DNA of 64,000 nt from Saprospiraceae bacterium (GTDB lineage: Bacteria > Bacteroidota > Bacteroidia > Chitinophagales > Saprospiraceae), in contig JADJGA010000012.1 of NCBI GenBank assembly GCA_016708265.1, positions 248,001-312,000 on the forward strand, read 5' to 3'. The position numbers were made by a program, and so were the translations under genes. The notes under the pieces were generated by a model. That model was given only the letters and a program-made list of their open reading frames with translations, was not told where the DNA came from and ran no database searches. The first letter of the stretch is position 1, and the number at the start of each line of letters is the position of its first letter. Positions 37,824 through 48,635 of this stretch are shown here, one piece after another.

Positions 37824-39691
37824 TCAAAATGACCGAATTATTTGATGTGTCCAGGTCAATAAATTTGGATTTTCAATGTTATATTTCTGATCTTCTTCTC
37901 GGTGGTGACTGGAACAACCAGTTTGGTTTTCGAATTTTCCAAATCTTCATGTTATATTCCATAGTATTATTTGTTCCGTCTTCATAATTGATGATCGTTA
38001 CAAATGGTAATGGTAGTCTGCCAATGTTTTCTACTACAATGGTTTTGCTATCGGGCATAATTATTCCAAGATCAGGATATCCTATGTCAAAATACCAGCT
38101 TTTCCAAAACCAGTCGAGGTTTTCGCCCTGAAATTTCATTGAAGGTTTTAAAAAAATCGTAAGGCATAGGATGTTTTCCTGCCCATCGTTTTATATACTC
38201 CTGCAGGCAATTCAGGAATCTTTCTTCGCTCAGATACTCCATCAGGAAAATATTTTGCAATATATGATTTATTGTAACTTGCCTGACGGTATGGCTGTCG
38301 TGTCCTCAGGTGCTCAGTCAATGTCATAATTGGCACTTCTGCTTCGTTTCCTGCAAATTGATGATATGTTTTTATGCGCGATTTGTAATAATCAAATTGA
38401 TCAGCCGGTATATGGCTGCCCATAAAATATCCGGGATAAAACTTGCCCAGCCCTCATCCATCCAGGCATATTTTCGTTCATTGGTTCCTACATAAAATGG
38501 AAAGTAGGTATGTCCGGCTTCATGATAAGTGGTCCGACATTTCCCCGCCAGTCGGGTTCTTCAGCGTCATTGCACATCATAGGAATTCCATGCCTGCATT
38601 GCCGTTGAAAATGCTCATTGAAGGATATGGATAAGGAATTCCCGGAAACTTTGTGGAAAAATTAAATATGACGGTATCAAGCAATCCAATAATGCGCGGA
38701 TAAAACTTTCTTTTTACACCATAAGCAGTATTAAGGAACACTTTCCTGTTGTTATCATTTGGTAATTCTATAGTTTTGGCATCCCATAGAAATCTGTTTG
38801 AAGTTCCGAAAGCAAAATCAGGGACATTTTGGGCTTTGAATGTCCACTTCAGCTTTTTATCAGGCAAAGTGACTTCACGTTTATCGAATTCTCCAGATTC
38901 AATGATTTGTACCACTTTACCAGTAATATGAGCATCTTTCCATCTTTGCAGATAGGTTTCAGATAAAACTTTTTCCGGGTTTTGCAATTCACCCGTTGCC
39001 CATATCTTAAAATCTCCCGGTACAGTTATATTTACCTCGTAATCGGCAAATTCTCCGAAGAATTCAGCAAAACCTGTATAATTATGCTTGTCCCAGCCAT
39101 CGAGGTCATCATACACTGCTATCTTGGGATAAAAATATGCATTCATGAAAGTGCTGTCACCATAATTTCCCTCCCGAATATTCAGATTTTCAGGATGAAT
39201 AAACGACCATTTGAAATAAATATCAGTATTTGCTTTTGGTAAAAGAGGATTATCAAGACCAATTATCAAGTTTGTCCCTGATCTCGAAACACCATCATTA
39301 TTGATATCTATTTTTTTATTATCAATTTTTACTTCCTCGATAATCACTCCGTCGTTCATATACCTTCTGTCCATCTGCCAGTCATGAGAGAAGTTGTTTT
39401 TATTATAAATATCACCCAACAGGGTAAAAACGATTTCTGTCAGCGTGTCGGGACTGTTGTTGATGTATGTTATATCAGCTACTCCGTTTATTTTATATTG
39501 TACTGGATCAAATTCAATATCCATCCGATATGATGGTTTGTTTTGCCAGTACTTTGTCCCTGGTTTTCCACTCAGATCACGGGTTTTATTTGCATAAGCT
39601 TCCCTGATGTTTAGAGGTATGAAAAGTACTGATGATTGTGAAAATAATAACAAGTAAAAAATGTAAAAACTATTATAAATAGAGGTTTCAT
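37824..39691 (-). CDS. M1-family metallopeptidase (about eight frameshifts)
   Basis: The restored protein has roughly 620 residues. Translation probably starts at 39691 (MKPLFIIVFTFF, signal peptide); a break near 39655 joins it to LLLFSQSSVLFIP and a long intact stretch to about 38578. Missing bases near 38580 and 38540 then restore GMEFPMMCNDAEEPDWRGNVG and TYHEAGHTYFP, the zinc site HExxH, followed by NERKYAWMDEGWASF with the third ligand. More breaks lie near 38432, 38175, 38140 and 37930. The enzyme would be an exported zinc aminopeptidase. All motifs are recoverable, so I do not call it a pseudogene, but errors this dense make its exact ends uncertain. Confidence 0.8.
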
Positions 39692-39871
39692 TGTTTAATA
39701 TAATATTGAGTTGTTTTAAAAAATGTAAAGATAAGGATTTGAATAAATTTGCTTAGTTTTCTTTAAATTTTGAAGTATAAATTATAAATAAATTGAAATG
39801 TATAAACAAATCAGAGAATAAAATTACTAAATATTATTATTTTTGTGAATTTATTAAATTTAGAAAATATG

Positions 39872-41399
39872 GATTCGGAAATCAGCATAATTTTTCATTG
39901 GAATGATGAAAATACGGAATTTTCAAAAACTTTGAATTCTTTTGAAAATCAAACTTTTAAGAGTTTTGAGCTAATCGCTTTGAGCGAAAAAGGAAATTCA
40001 TTAAACAATATAACCTTTATCAATTCAACTGGAAAAATTTACGCTGAATCGCTCAACGAAGCTGTGCAGTTATCTAAAGGAGAGTTTGTATTATTGATCG
40101 ATAATAGGGAAAGCACAGTTTTTTTGAAACAGGCTGCCATTGAGGCATTCCTGATAGGAGCAGAAAGGAATCCTTCCACCGGATTGTTTTATACTGATTA
40201 TGATCTGATCACAGCTCAGGGAGTGTTAGAAAAGAAGCTTTTGTTTCACCATATAGGTAGGGTAAGAGACAATCAGGATTATGGCAAGGTGTTTTTTATC
40301 AGAAAAGAAGCACTTGATAAAATAGGTGGATTTGACGAAAACATCAAATATAACTCCTTGTATGATATGCGATTGAAAATCTCTGAACATTTCAATCTTA
40401 CCAGGATATCGAATAAATACAGCGGTTCTTTCTATTCTGTCAAAGCCTCAGAAAAAAAAGTAAATGTCTTCGATTACCTGCTTGCAGGTAAAGATATACA
40501 GATTGAAGCTGAAATGGTTGTCACAGAACACCTGAAAAGAATTAATGCCTGCCTCAAGCCATTTGAATTGATGCCATGTGATTATGAACCGGAAGATGAC
40601 CATGAACTGAAGGCAAGTGTAATAATTCCGGTAGGAAACAGGCCAGAATTTATAGGTACAGCTATTGACTCTATCCAGGCTCAGACAATACAGGATATCG
40701 AAGCAATAATTGTTGTAAATGGAGGCGAAAATGACCCGACGGCTGATGTAGTGAGAGATTATATGGCAGGTGGAGAAAAATTTGATCCTGCAAAACCTTC
40801 AATCAGATTGATAGTGATAGATATAAACAATATAGGGCTTTGTCTCAATATTGGTGCAAATAATGCAAAAGGTAAATACTACGTGCAACTGGATTCAGAT
40901 GACAGACTAAAACCTGATGCTGTCCAAAAAATATTGGAAGTTTATAATTCAGACCCGAAAATAGGGATGGTGATCGGCTCATATGAGGTCTGGGAAAAGA
41001 AAAATGATGGAAGTTTCAACAGGTTAGAAGAAATTCCGGTTGTGACACACGATGAATGGACTGAAGAAAACGGCAGAAATAATCTTCTAAGGATAAATGG
41101 TGCCGGAGCTCCTAGGTCACTTCCCATTGAAATTATAAAGCAAATGGGATATTTCTCGATAAATGATGATGAATTTGCAAGAAATTACGGAGAAGGATTA
41201 TGAGATGGTACTCAAAGTTTCGGAATACTACCGTATTGGTCGGGTCTGGGATCCTATATATGAGGTTGTGAGGCATAGCGGAGGAACCGATCATTCTATT
41301 AGCGAAGAACTTATCATGAGAAATGATGAAGCCAAGGATGATATCAGAAGACACGCTATATTGAGGAGGATGGCTTATAATGAAATGGCTGGAAGGTAG
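39872..41399 (+). CDS. Tandem family-2 glycosyltransferase (one frameshift)
   Basis: The protein has about 508 residues from ATG 39872 (MDSEISIIFHW); a GTG at 39845 is possible, but a -7-like TATTTTTG overlaps it (39838-39845), which favours the ATG. The first GT-A-like half (residues 1-200) is diverged. The second (from LKASVIIPVGNRPE) is canonical, with the DSDD metal motif (QLDSDDRLKPDA). At about 41200 one surplus G breaks the frame; removing it gives YGEDYEMVLKVSEYYRIGRVWDPIYEVVRH, which runs to 41399. The acceptor is unknown. Its stop codon lies inside the first octamer of the repeat block downstream. Confidence 0.85.
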
Positions 41400-41531
41400 G
41401 AAGGTGACAAGGTAGAATGGTAGAAAGATTTAAGATTTTTGATTTAAAATTTAAGACTTTGTTTCATGCAGAACTATTGTATTTTTGATTTGAAACCATT
41501 TGACCATAAGACCATGTTACCATGCAACCAT
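41393..41531. repeat. Converging period-8 repeats (AAGGTnnn x4 / nnnACCAT x5)
   Basis: On the left, 41393-41424 holds four octamers in register: AAGGTAGG, AAGGTGAC, AAGGTAGA, ATGGTAGA. On the right, 41492-41531 holds five: GAAACCAT, TTGACCAT, AAGACCAT, GTTACCAT, GCAACCAT. The right block read on the other strand is ATGGTnnn, so the two form an imperfect inverted array with period 8. Between them is an AT-rich direct repeat (ATTTAAGA-TTTT / ATTTAAGACTTT). The left block covers the stop codon of the glycosyltransferase gene. The period-3n rule is broken and most of it is non-coding, so it is not a protein repeat. Confidence 0.85.
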
Positions 41532-41547
41532 ATAATCTTATATCCAA

Positions 41548-41579
41548 TAACAATTAACAATTAACAATTAACAATTAAT
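41548..41579 (+). repeat. Heptamer tandem repeat directly before the ROK gene
   Basis: TAACAAT is repeated exactly four times (41548-41575), followed by a partial unit TAAT that runs into the ATG at 41580. The repeat occupies the place of the ribosome-binding region. A change in copy number would alter promoter-to-start spacing by 7 bases, so a role in expression switching is conceivable. Confidence 0.9.
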
Positions 41580-42757
41580 ATGGTATTAATAGGGATTGAT
41601 GGGGGAGCGACTAAAATAAGTGCCTGGGAAATTATTTATGACAAAAAAAATAACACATTTTCTCTTGGTTCCACTAATGTTGTCAGAGAATACAGGCATT
41701 ATGATGAGTATATTCAGGATTTCTCTCCTGTAGGATTATCTGTCCAATTGGCTGAAATGAATGGTGAAATTGACCTGACTCAGGATGAAATGGTACAGGG
41801 AGAAGTGTATATGAATGCATGTACTGATGTGATCACAGAGTTGGCTGCCAAACACAGAGATAAAAAATACTCATTGGAATAGGCATGCCCGGACTTAAAA
41901 CTGCTGATAAAAGGGGGAATTGCCGCTCTTGCAAACGGACCAAGAATGCCATATTTTGCCAATGTCGTAGAATCAAAACTTAAAGAAAGGGGGATAAAGC
42001 TTTACGATAAAGTTGCTAAGCTTGGAAGCGATGCAGACTACTGTGGAATAGGTGAAGAATATGCTGAAAAAGGAGAGTTTAAAAATTGTAAAAATGCATA
42101 CTATCTTGGAGGTGGTACCGGAATTGCTGATGCCATTAAACTCAAAGGTCGACTAATCCCTTTTGACGAAATTAAAGACTGGATTGCCAAAACCTGGGAA
42201 TTGAAATCCGAAGATGGCCTGTCACTGGAAAGATATACCTCAGCCAGCGGAATTCAGTTTATATTTAGCCTGAATTCAGGTTTGACAATTGAAAAGTTAA
42301 ATGAAAAAGGATATTTCCCCCTCAGATTTTAGAGGCAGCTTTAAACAATGACATTAATGCCATCAACACTCTTAAACAAATAAGCAAAAATCTGGCACAA
42401 CTTATCTTTGAAAGAATCACAACTGTTTATTTTGGATGGAATCATCATTTTGAATTTATAAACCCCAATAGACAAGCATTGGAAAGTGAACATCCTTACA
42501 AAGGAACTTTATTTGATAAAATTATAATTGGACAAAGACTTGGAGATTTGCTCATGGAATCAATAGGTACAGGCATATTATTTGATGAGATGATAGAATT
42601 ATTGATGGAAATGACTAAAGGAATCGCTGACATTAATTTCAAAAAGCATTATCTTACTGACAATATTTTTAATAAAGATCTGATTTGTTTTTCAAATTTG
42701 CGTGAAGCTCCTGCGATTGGTGCAGGTATTGATGCTTATTTAACAAAATTCAATTGA
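41580..42757 (+). CDS. ROK-family sugar kinase-like protein (three or more frameshifts)
   Basis: The restored protein has about 392 residues. It begins MVLIGIDGGATKISAW, the ROK/ASKHA phosphate-1 loop. Breaks near 41876 and 41917 restore IGIGMPGLKTADKRGIAALANG, and one near 42318 (missing C) restores YFPPQILEAALNN. The catalytic aspartate lies in GSDADYCGIGEE and the second phosphate loop is LGGGTGIADAIKLKGRL. ROK kinases phosphorylate free sugars such as glucose, ManNAc or GlcNAc; the zinc-binding cysteines of regulators of the family are not evident. The SpoIID gene starts one base after its stop, suggesting a shared role in cell-wall sugar handling. Confidence 0.75.
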
Positions 42758-42758
42758 A

Positions 42759-44064
42759 ATGCTTATACCTGATTCAATTCCGGAGAAGGAACCAATTCTC
42801 AGAGTTGGGATGATTCTTCCTGAAGATCTTGAAAAAGTTTAATTCTGGATGTTTCCCAGGCAAAAGAGATAGATCTTATTGCGGATGGGAATATTATTGC
42901 CTATGAACCACGTGATTATTTTGAAATCAGGGCAGATAGTGGAAAACTTAAATTTCAGGGATACTCTGTTGATCAGTTGATCATAGAACAAAATGAGCAA
43001 GATTCGATAATAATCGTAAAAGACGTGATAGCTGGCAGGGGATTTCATTGGGCAAAAAAAATCGATGTAAAACTCGCTTATCGACTGATTATAAGTGTTG
43101 TAAATAGTAATATTTTACTGATCAATGAATTGCCACTTGAAGAATACCTTGCATGTGTTGCTACATCAGAGATGAGTTCTGAATGTCCTGACACTTATAT
43201 CGAAGCTCAATCCATAGTAGCACGTTCATGGATGCTGGCAAATGTTGAACAGAAACATGTTGCACTCGGTTTTGATGTGTGCAATGATGATTGCTGCCAA
43301 AGATTTCAAGGGGTAAATAATCTGACGGAGCATAGCAGGAAAGCAGCCCGGGCGACAAGAGGCAAAGTCCTGATGTACAATAATAAAATTGTGGATGCCA
43401 GGTATTCCAAATCTTGTGGAGGTGTGATGGAACGATTTGAAAATCTTTGGGAGAACGACCCCAAAGACTATATGCTGAATATACCTGATGCACCAGGAAA
43501 TATTATAGTCGATCTGACTTGAAACTGATTTCAAAGACTGGGTATTATCAGTACCTGTGTCATTTTGTAGTCCTCATTTTATAAAGGAAGAAGAATTGCA
43601 CAAATATCTTGGCAATGTAGATGAAAGTGGAAAGTATTTCAGATGGAAAGTTGCTGTATCACAGGAAGAACTTGTGCAAAATTTGAATGAAAACTCAGAT
43701 TAAAGATTAAAGCCGTTGAAGTTTTAAAACCACTTAAAAGAGCAGGCAGTGGCAGGTTGCTGGAGCTTGAGATCAGTTATATTGATGTTGATGATAAAAA
43801 GAAAAACTTATTATTTTTAAAGACTATGAAATAAGGAAAGTCCTGCACAGGAAATTTCTGTATAGCTCAGCTATTATTATTGAGCATTTATTAAACGATG
43901 GTGAAGACTTTCTGTCAGGTTTCATCTATCACGGGGCAGGATGGGGGCATGGAGCTGGAATGTGCCAGATCGGCGGACTTGGTATGGCTCTGGCAGGATA
44001 CCAAACAGAGGGAATTTTATATCATTATTATCCTGGAAGTGAGTTAAATAGTGTATACAAATAG
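42759..44064 (+). CDS. SpoIID/LytB-domain protein (four or more frameshifts)
   Basis: The restored protein has about 434 residues. It begins LIPDSIPEKEPILRVGM; breaks near 42838, 43518, 43700, and 43825 join the pieces. Family motifs are LPLEEYLACVATSEM, QSIVARSWMLAN, a cysteine pair CNDDCCQRFQGV, YSKSCGGVME, and the C-terminal GWGHGAGMCQIGG. SpoIID is a lytic transglycosylase acting on peptidoglycan strands without stem peptides. No signal peptide is obvious at this start, which is unusual for a wall enzyme. The gene follows the ROK gene by one base. Confidence 0.8.
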
Positions 44065-44308
44065 AAAAATTTTAAGGTTAAATCTATACAGATATTATAA
44101 GCAACTCTTCCAAACTTAAGATTCAGACAAGTACTCTAAATACTTTTTTATTAAAATAATTCAACTTTTGCATTTTTTATAAAATTTAGAAAAAGACATA
44201 TTATTTTTTCCCCCCTATCAAAAAATATTCATAATATTGTAAAATTAATTGGCATAAAAGTGATTGTATTTTTTGTAGGAATCAAAAAGCTTCAGCATAA
44301 TTATTACG

Positions 44309-46241
44309 ATGAATAAAAATGATTTAAATAAATTGAGTGCTGCCGGATTACTTGTTGCTCTGGGTATTGTTTTTGGTGATATTGGGACATCACCTTTATA
44401 TGTGATGAATGCAATAATTGACAGTCCTGATTTTGATCAGACATTAATAATGGGTGCATTATCTTGTATTTTTTGGACTTTGACATTGCAGACAACAATA
44501 AAATATGTAATTATTACTCTCAGGGCAGATAATAAGGGAGAAGGAGGAATTTTTGCACTGTATGCTCTTTTGCGTAAAAAACGTAAATGGGTTTATATAT
44601 TGGCAATTTTAGGTGCAAGTATGTTGTTTGCTGACGGTATTATAACTCCGGCTATTACGGTAACTTCAGCTATAGAAGGCTTAAAAATAATTAATCCTGG
44701 AATTTCTGTGGTGCCTATTGTTATAATAATACTCTTCATACTATTTTTATTTCAACAATTTGGCACAGATTTAATTGGAAAACATTTGGACCTATAATGG
44801 TTATTTGGTTTGGTATGCTTTTCGTATTAGGATTTATACATTTAATACAATTCCCAGTTGTATTAAAAGCTTTAAATCCATATTTTGTATATGTCTTTTT
44901 GCATGATCATCCGAATGGTTTTGTATTATTAGGAGCAGTTTTTTTATGTACTACAGGAGCAGAAGCTTTATATTCAGATCTGGGACATTGTGGTTTTAAA
45001 ATATCAGGGTATCATGGATTTTTGTTAAAATATGTCTTATTGTCAATTATTTAGGTCAGGGAGCCTGGATTATTAAAAATAGTGATTCTATATCAAAAAC
45101 ACTAAATCCCTTTTTCAGTATTGTGCCAGATTGGTTTATTTTACCTTCGGTAGTAATAGCTACTATGGCTGCAGTTATAGCAAGTCAGGCTTTAATTAGT
45201 GGAACATTTACACTCATTAGTGAGGCTATTCCTTTGAATTTCTGGCCAAAACTTAGAATTTCTCATCCAACTATAGTAAAAGGGCAGATATACATTCCTG
45301 TGATAAACTGGTTTTTATTTGTTTCATGCTGTGGAGTTGTTTTTTATTTTGGCAATTCTTCAAATATGGAAGCTGCATATGGACTTGCAATTACTATCAC
45401 AATGATTGCCACAACTTTACTTCTTGCACAACATTTAAAGTTAAATAAGCATAGAAGTGATATTGTAGTTGTTGTTTTTGTATTGTTTTATCTTACCATT
45501 GAAATATCTTTTCTGATAGCTAATCTTTATAAGTTTACACATGGAGGCTGGATTACATTATTAATTTCAGGTTTATTCATGATGATAATGTATACCTGGT
45601 ACCAGGTGAGAGAGATAAAGAAAAATTATTTTAAATATTTGAAAATCAATGATTATCTCGAAATAATTAAAGATATTAGCAAAGATAAATCCATATCAAA
45701 ATTTGCAACAAATTTAGTTTATTTGACAAGAACAGATTCGAAAGATGATATTGAATCTAAAATCATTTATTCAATAATTTATAAATCCCCGAAACGTGCT
45801 GATAAATATTGGTTTATCCATGTTAATAATACTGATGAACCTTCTATGCTCCAATATGAGGTCAAAGAACTGATCCCGGGGATTCTGTTTAGAATTGACC
45901 TTAATATAGGCTTTAAAATCAGACCAAGGATAAATCTATTCTTTAGAAAGATAATTGAAAATATGGTTCATAAAAAGGAAATAAATTTGACAAGTGGTTA
46001 TGATTCTTTAAAAAAGCATAACATTCCAGGGGACTATAAATTTATTATGATTGACAGGATACATTCATCTGACCTCGAAGTAAAATACTGGAACAGGCTC
46101 TTGTTTTCATTTTACCAGGTTGTAAATAAAATTAGTATTTCAGATATGCAGGCATTTGGCTTAGATACCAGCAATGTAATAGAGGAAAAAGTTCCATTAC
46201 ATGTAAACACTAATACTGAACTTAAAATAAGAAGAATTTGA
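44309..46241 (+). CDS. kup: Kup-family potassium uptake protein (two frameshifts)
   Basis: The restored protein has about 644 residues and 12 membrane segments. It contains the Kup signature GDIGTSPLYV near residue 27. A missing base near 44785 restores LIGKTFGPIMVIWF, and one near 45000 restores GFKNIRVSWIFVKICLIVNYLGQGAWI. The cytoplasmic C-terminal domain (from about residue 430) is intact. It is a K+:H+ symporter active at low external potassium. It opens a potassium island that continues with a sigma-54 regulator and kdp genes, 237 bases downstream. Confidence 0.93.
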
Positions 46242-46478
46242 GAATACCAATTTTATTTCGAGTTCACTCGCGACAGTAATTTGTGCCTAAATCTCATAAA
46301 TTGAACTTTTATAGCACTTTATTTTTTCTGTGTTAACTTTTATATTATTGGATTACATTTAATAATTACATTTATCCTGTATATTTGTCAAGAAATCAAT
46401 TATTAAATAGGGAATAAGGTTTTGAATGGAAATATTTCGTAAGTTTAAGAATTTTTTATTATAATATTAATTAGATAA

Positions 46479-47824
46479 TTGAAAAATATTTTAATAATAG
46501 ATGATGAGGAGAAACTTAGAAATTTGCTTGCAAGAATTATCAGTCTTGAAGGTTTCAATGTTTTTCAGGCATCTGATTGCAGATCAGCATTGAAAATAAT
46601 TGAACAAACAGAAATTGATGTGGTGCTTTGTGATGTTAAACTTCCGGATGGAAACGGAGTTGAGCTGACCAGGGTCATCAAGGATAAATACCCTCAAATT
46701 GAAGTAATCTTATTAACAGCTTATGGTAATATAGCTGATGGTGTCCAGGCAATAAAAAATGGTGCTTTTGATTACATCACAAAAGGTGATGACAATAATA
46801 AAATAATTCCTTTGCTAAATAAAGCGATAGAAAAAGTATCCCTGGCAAAACGTGTCATACAATTAGAGAAGCAGTTGCATAACAGGCAATCATTTGATAA
46901 TATAATTGGAAAATCAAAATCAATTTTAAGTTCTATTGAAGCTGCTAAAAAAGTAGCTTCCTCTGATGCATCTGTCCTGTTGACAGGAGAAACCGGCACT
47001 GGAAAGGAAGTTTTGCCGGAGCTATTCATAATGCAAGCAAAAGAAATAAACAAAATTTTATTGCTGTGAACTGCTCTGCTTTCAGTAAAGAATTATTGGA
47101 AAATGAATTGTTTGGACACAAGGCAGGAGCGTTTACTGGTGCCTTAAAGGATAGTAAAGGTATTTTTGAAGAAGCTAACAATGGCAGTATTTTCCTTGAT
47201 GAAATTGGTGAGATGCCTCCCGATCTTCAGGCAAAACTATTGAGAGTTCTTGAAACAGGTGAATTCCTAAAGGTGGGTGACAGTAAACCTACCAGAGTTA
47301 ATGTCCGTATTATTGCAGCTACCAACAAGGATTTAATAAAAGAAGTTGAAGTGAAAAATTTCAGAGAAGATCTGTATTACAGGATTGCTGTTTTTCAAAT
47401 TGCCCTGCCTTCTTTAAAAGAACGTATTGCTGATATTGAAGAATTGTCCTTGTATTTCCTGAAGATGATTACGCATAAAACCAACAAAAAAATTATTGAA
47501 ATTTCCCACGACTATATCGAAATATTGAAGCTACATTCATGGAATGGAAATATCAGAGAATTAAAAAATATAATTGAAAGAAGTGTCATCCTGACTGATG
47601 GTAGTGAATTGACTGTCGATAGTCTGCCTGTTGAATTGCAAAAACTCAATACGGATAAATCAAAAGGAAAAATTTTATCAGCTTTTGACCTTGCAAGTGC
47701 TGAAAAAATCCATATTCAAAAAGTGTTGAATTATACAAATGGTAATAAAACGAAAACTGCAGAACTCTTAGGTATTGCTTTGACAACACTTTACAGGAAG
47801 ATAGAGGATTACCAAATAAAATAA
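46479..47824 (+). CDS. NtrC-type response regulator (sigma-54 activator), probable kdp regulator (one frameshift)
   Basis: The restored protein has about 448 residues and starts at TTG. A receiver domain with phospho-acceptor aspartate in CDVKLPDGNG is followed by an AAA+ domain with GETGTGKE (Walker A), the sigma-54-contacting GAFTGA loop and FLDEIGEM (Walker B). A Fis-type helix-turn-helix is at the end (NKTKTAELLGIALTTLYRKI). A missing T near 47010 breaks the frame; restoring it gives KEVFAGAIHNASKRNKQNFIAVNCSAF. The gene sits between kup and kdp, no OmpR-type KdpE is present, and a histidine kinase lies at the other end of the cassette, so it most likely replaces KdpE. Confidence 0.92.
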
Positions 47825-47870
47825 CCCTTTCAAAATGATATGCTTTACCCTTTCAAAATGAAAGGGTTTT
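47824..47870 (+). promoter_or_regulatory. Direct repeat plus perfect dyad: terminator and/or enhancer site
   Basis: ACCCTTTCAAAATGA occurs twice (47824-47838 and 47847-47861). The second copy is half of a perfect 9-base-pair dyad, ACCCTTTCA-AAA-TGAAAGGGT (47847-47867), followed by TTTGTTTGTCTT. As RNA it would be a reasonable intrinsic terminator for the regulator gene. As DNA it is the kind of symmetric site bound by NtrC-type activators, about 90 bases upstream of a -24/-12-like sequence. The duplicated half favours a protein-binding role; both may be true. Confidence 0.6.
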
Positions 47871-47941
47871 GTTTGTCTTCCAAAAGCTATACAAGTCATA
47901 ACAATCAGAATTACAATTAATTAATAACTAATTTAAATATG

Positions 47942-47958
47942 TGGAACAAGTTTTGGCA
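47942..47958 (+). promoter_or_regulatory. Candidate sigma-54 (-24/-12) promoter of the kdp operon
   Basis: TGGAAC at 47942-47947 and TTGGCA ending at 47958 resemble the -24 (TGGCAC) and -12 (TTGCA) elements. GG and GC are separated by 11 bases and not the required 10. This stretch contains a T4 run in a region rich in homopolymer errors, so one surplus T could explain the spacing. Transcription would start near 47970, shortly before the 109-residue gene. Confidence 0.35.
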
Positions 47959-47993
47959 TTATCTATTTGTTGTATTTCAAAAAATGAACAAAA

Positions 47994-48323
47994 ATGGAAA
48001 CTAAAATTACAATAATGATTGAAGAATGGTTGCCCTGGGCAATTGAAACACTTAGTTACAAAGGCGAATATGATTTGCTTAGGAAGTTGGCAATTCAGTA
48101 TCAGCTTTATATGCAACAGGAAGAGCAAGTTAAAGCGCAAGATATCATTAAAGTTATGAATCTTTTGTATTCTTCAGGGAAACTACATGTAAAAAATGCA
48201 GTTGAAAATGAATTTTTAGAAATCATAGCATCTGATGAAACTCCTTTAACTATGAAAAAACACATGGATTCATTCTCCCATGAACTAAAGTCTGCATTTA
48301 TCAAAACAATTTTAGAAAATTAA
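47994..48323 (+). CDS. Unknown 109-residue acidic protein, first gene of the kdp operon
   Basis: I do not recognise a named function. The protein is soluble, about 109 residues, predicted all-helical and acidic, with EEWLPWAIETLSYKGEYDLLRKLAIQY as its most distinctive segment. There is no signal peptide, membrane segment or DNA-binding motif. kdpF starts 5 bases after its stop and the candidate sigma-54 promoter lies just before it, so it is probably made together with the Kdp pump. A cytoplasmic modulator of KdpFABC or of the sensor is a reasonable guess. Confidence 0.7.
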   Translation: METKITIMIEEWLPWAIETLSYKGEYDLLRKLAIQYQLYMQQEEQVKAQDIIKVMNLLYSSGKLHVKNAVENEFLEIIASDETPLTMKKHMDSFSHELKSAFIKTILEN

Positions 48324-48328
48324 AGGCT

Positions 48329-48406
48329 ATGATATTTCTTTTTCTTATTGCTATATTAATGTTTGTTTATTTATGCTATGTACTTCTCAGACCTGAAAAG
48401 TTCTGA
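48329..48406 (+). CDS. kdpF: KdpF, small subunit of the K+-transporting ATPase
   Basis: A 25-residue single-helix peptide, MIFLFLIAILMFVYLCYVLL followed by RPEKF. The helix and the C-terminal [KR]PE[KR]F are the hallmark of KdpF, which stabilises the KdpABC complex in the membrane. It starts 5 bases after the 109-residue gene, and kdpA follows after a 229-base gap. Confidence 0.9.
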   Translation: MIFLFLIAILMFVYLCYVLLRPEKF

Positions 48407-48492
48407 TCAAGAAATATCGGACAGGACATTTTTTACAAATTATACTTATCAGTTATCAGGTAAGAGGTTCTATGTTAACTAAAACATAAGCA

Positions 48493-48578
48493 ATAATAAT
48501 TATAAATTGGACTATTTCATTAGTCAATGCTGTAAGAATTGTGATATTAATTTTCTACTTTCTGATCATAATTATTAT
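48493..48578 (+). repeat. Nested inverted repeats in the kdpF-kdpA gap
   Basis: An 11-base AT-only inverted repeat (ATAATAATTAT at 48493-48503, ATAATTATTAT at 48568-48578) encloses a smaller hairpin (ATTGGACTA at 48506-48514 with TAGTCAAT at 48521-48528, one bulged G). The 229-base gap between kdpF and kdpA is long for this operon and has no ORF. The structure could affect mRNA processing or mark a second promoter region. Confidence 0.45.
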
Positions 48579-48635
48579 CACCCCATACATTCATTATAAA
48601 AATATGATCCTTTTAAATCTTAACAAATAATATTT

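Noticed and set aside
41548..41579. Attachment site or IS end at the heptamer repeat
   Set aside because: No integrase, transposase or matching distant copy is visible in the window; it is a simple tandem repeat.
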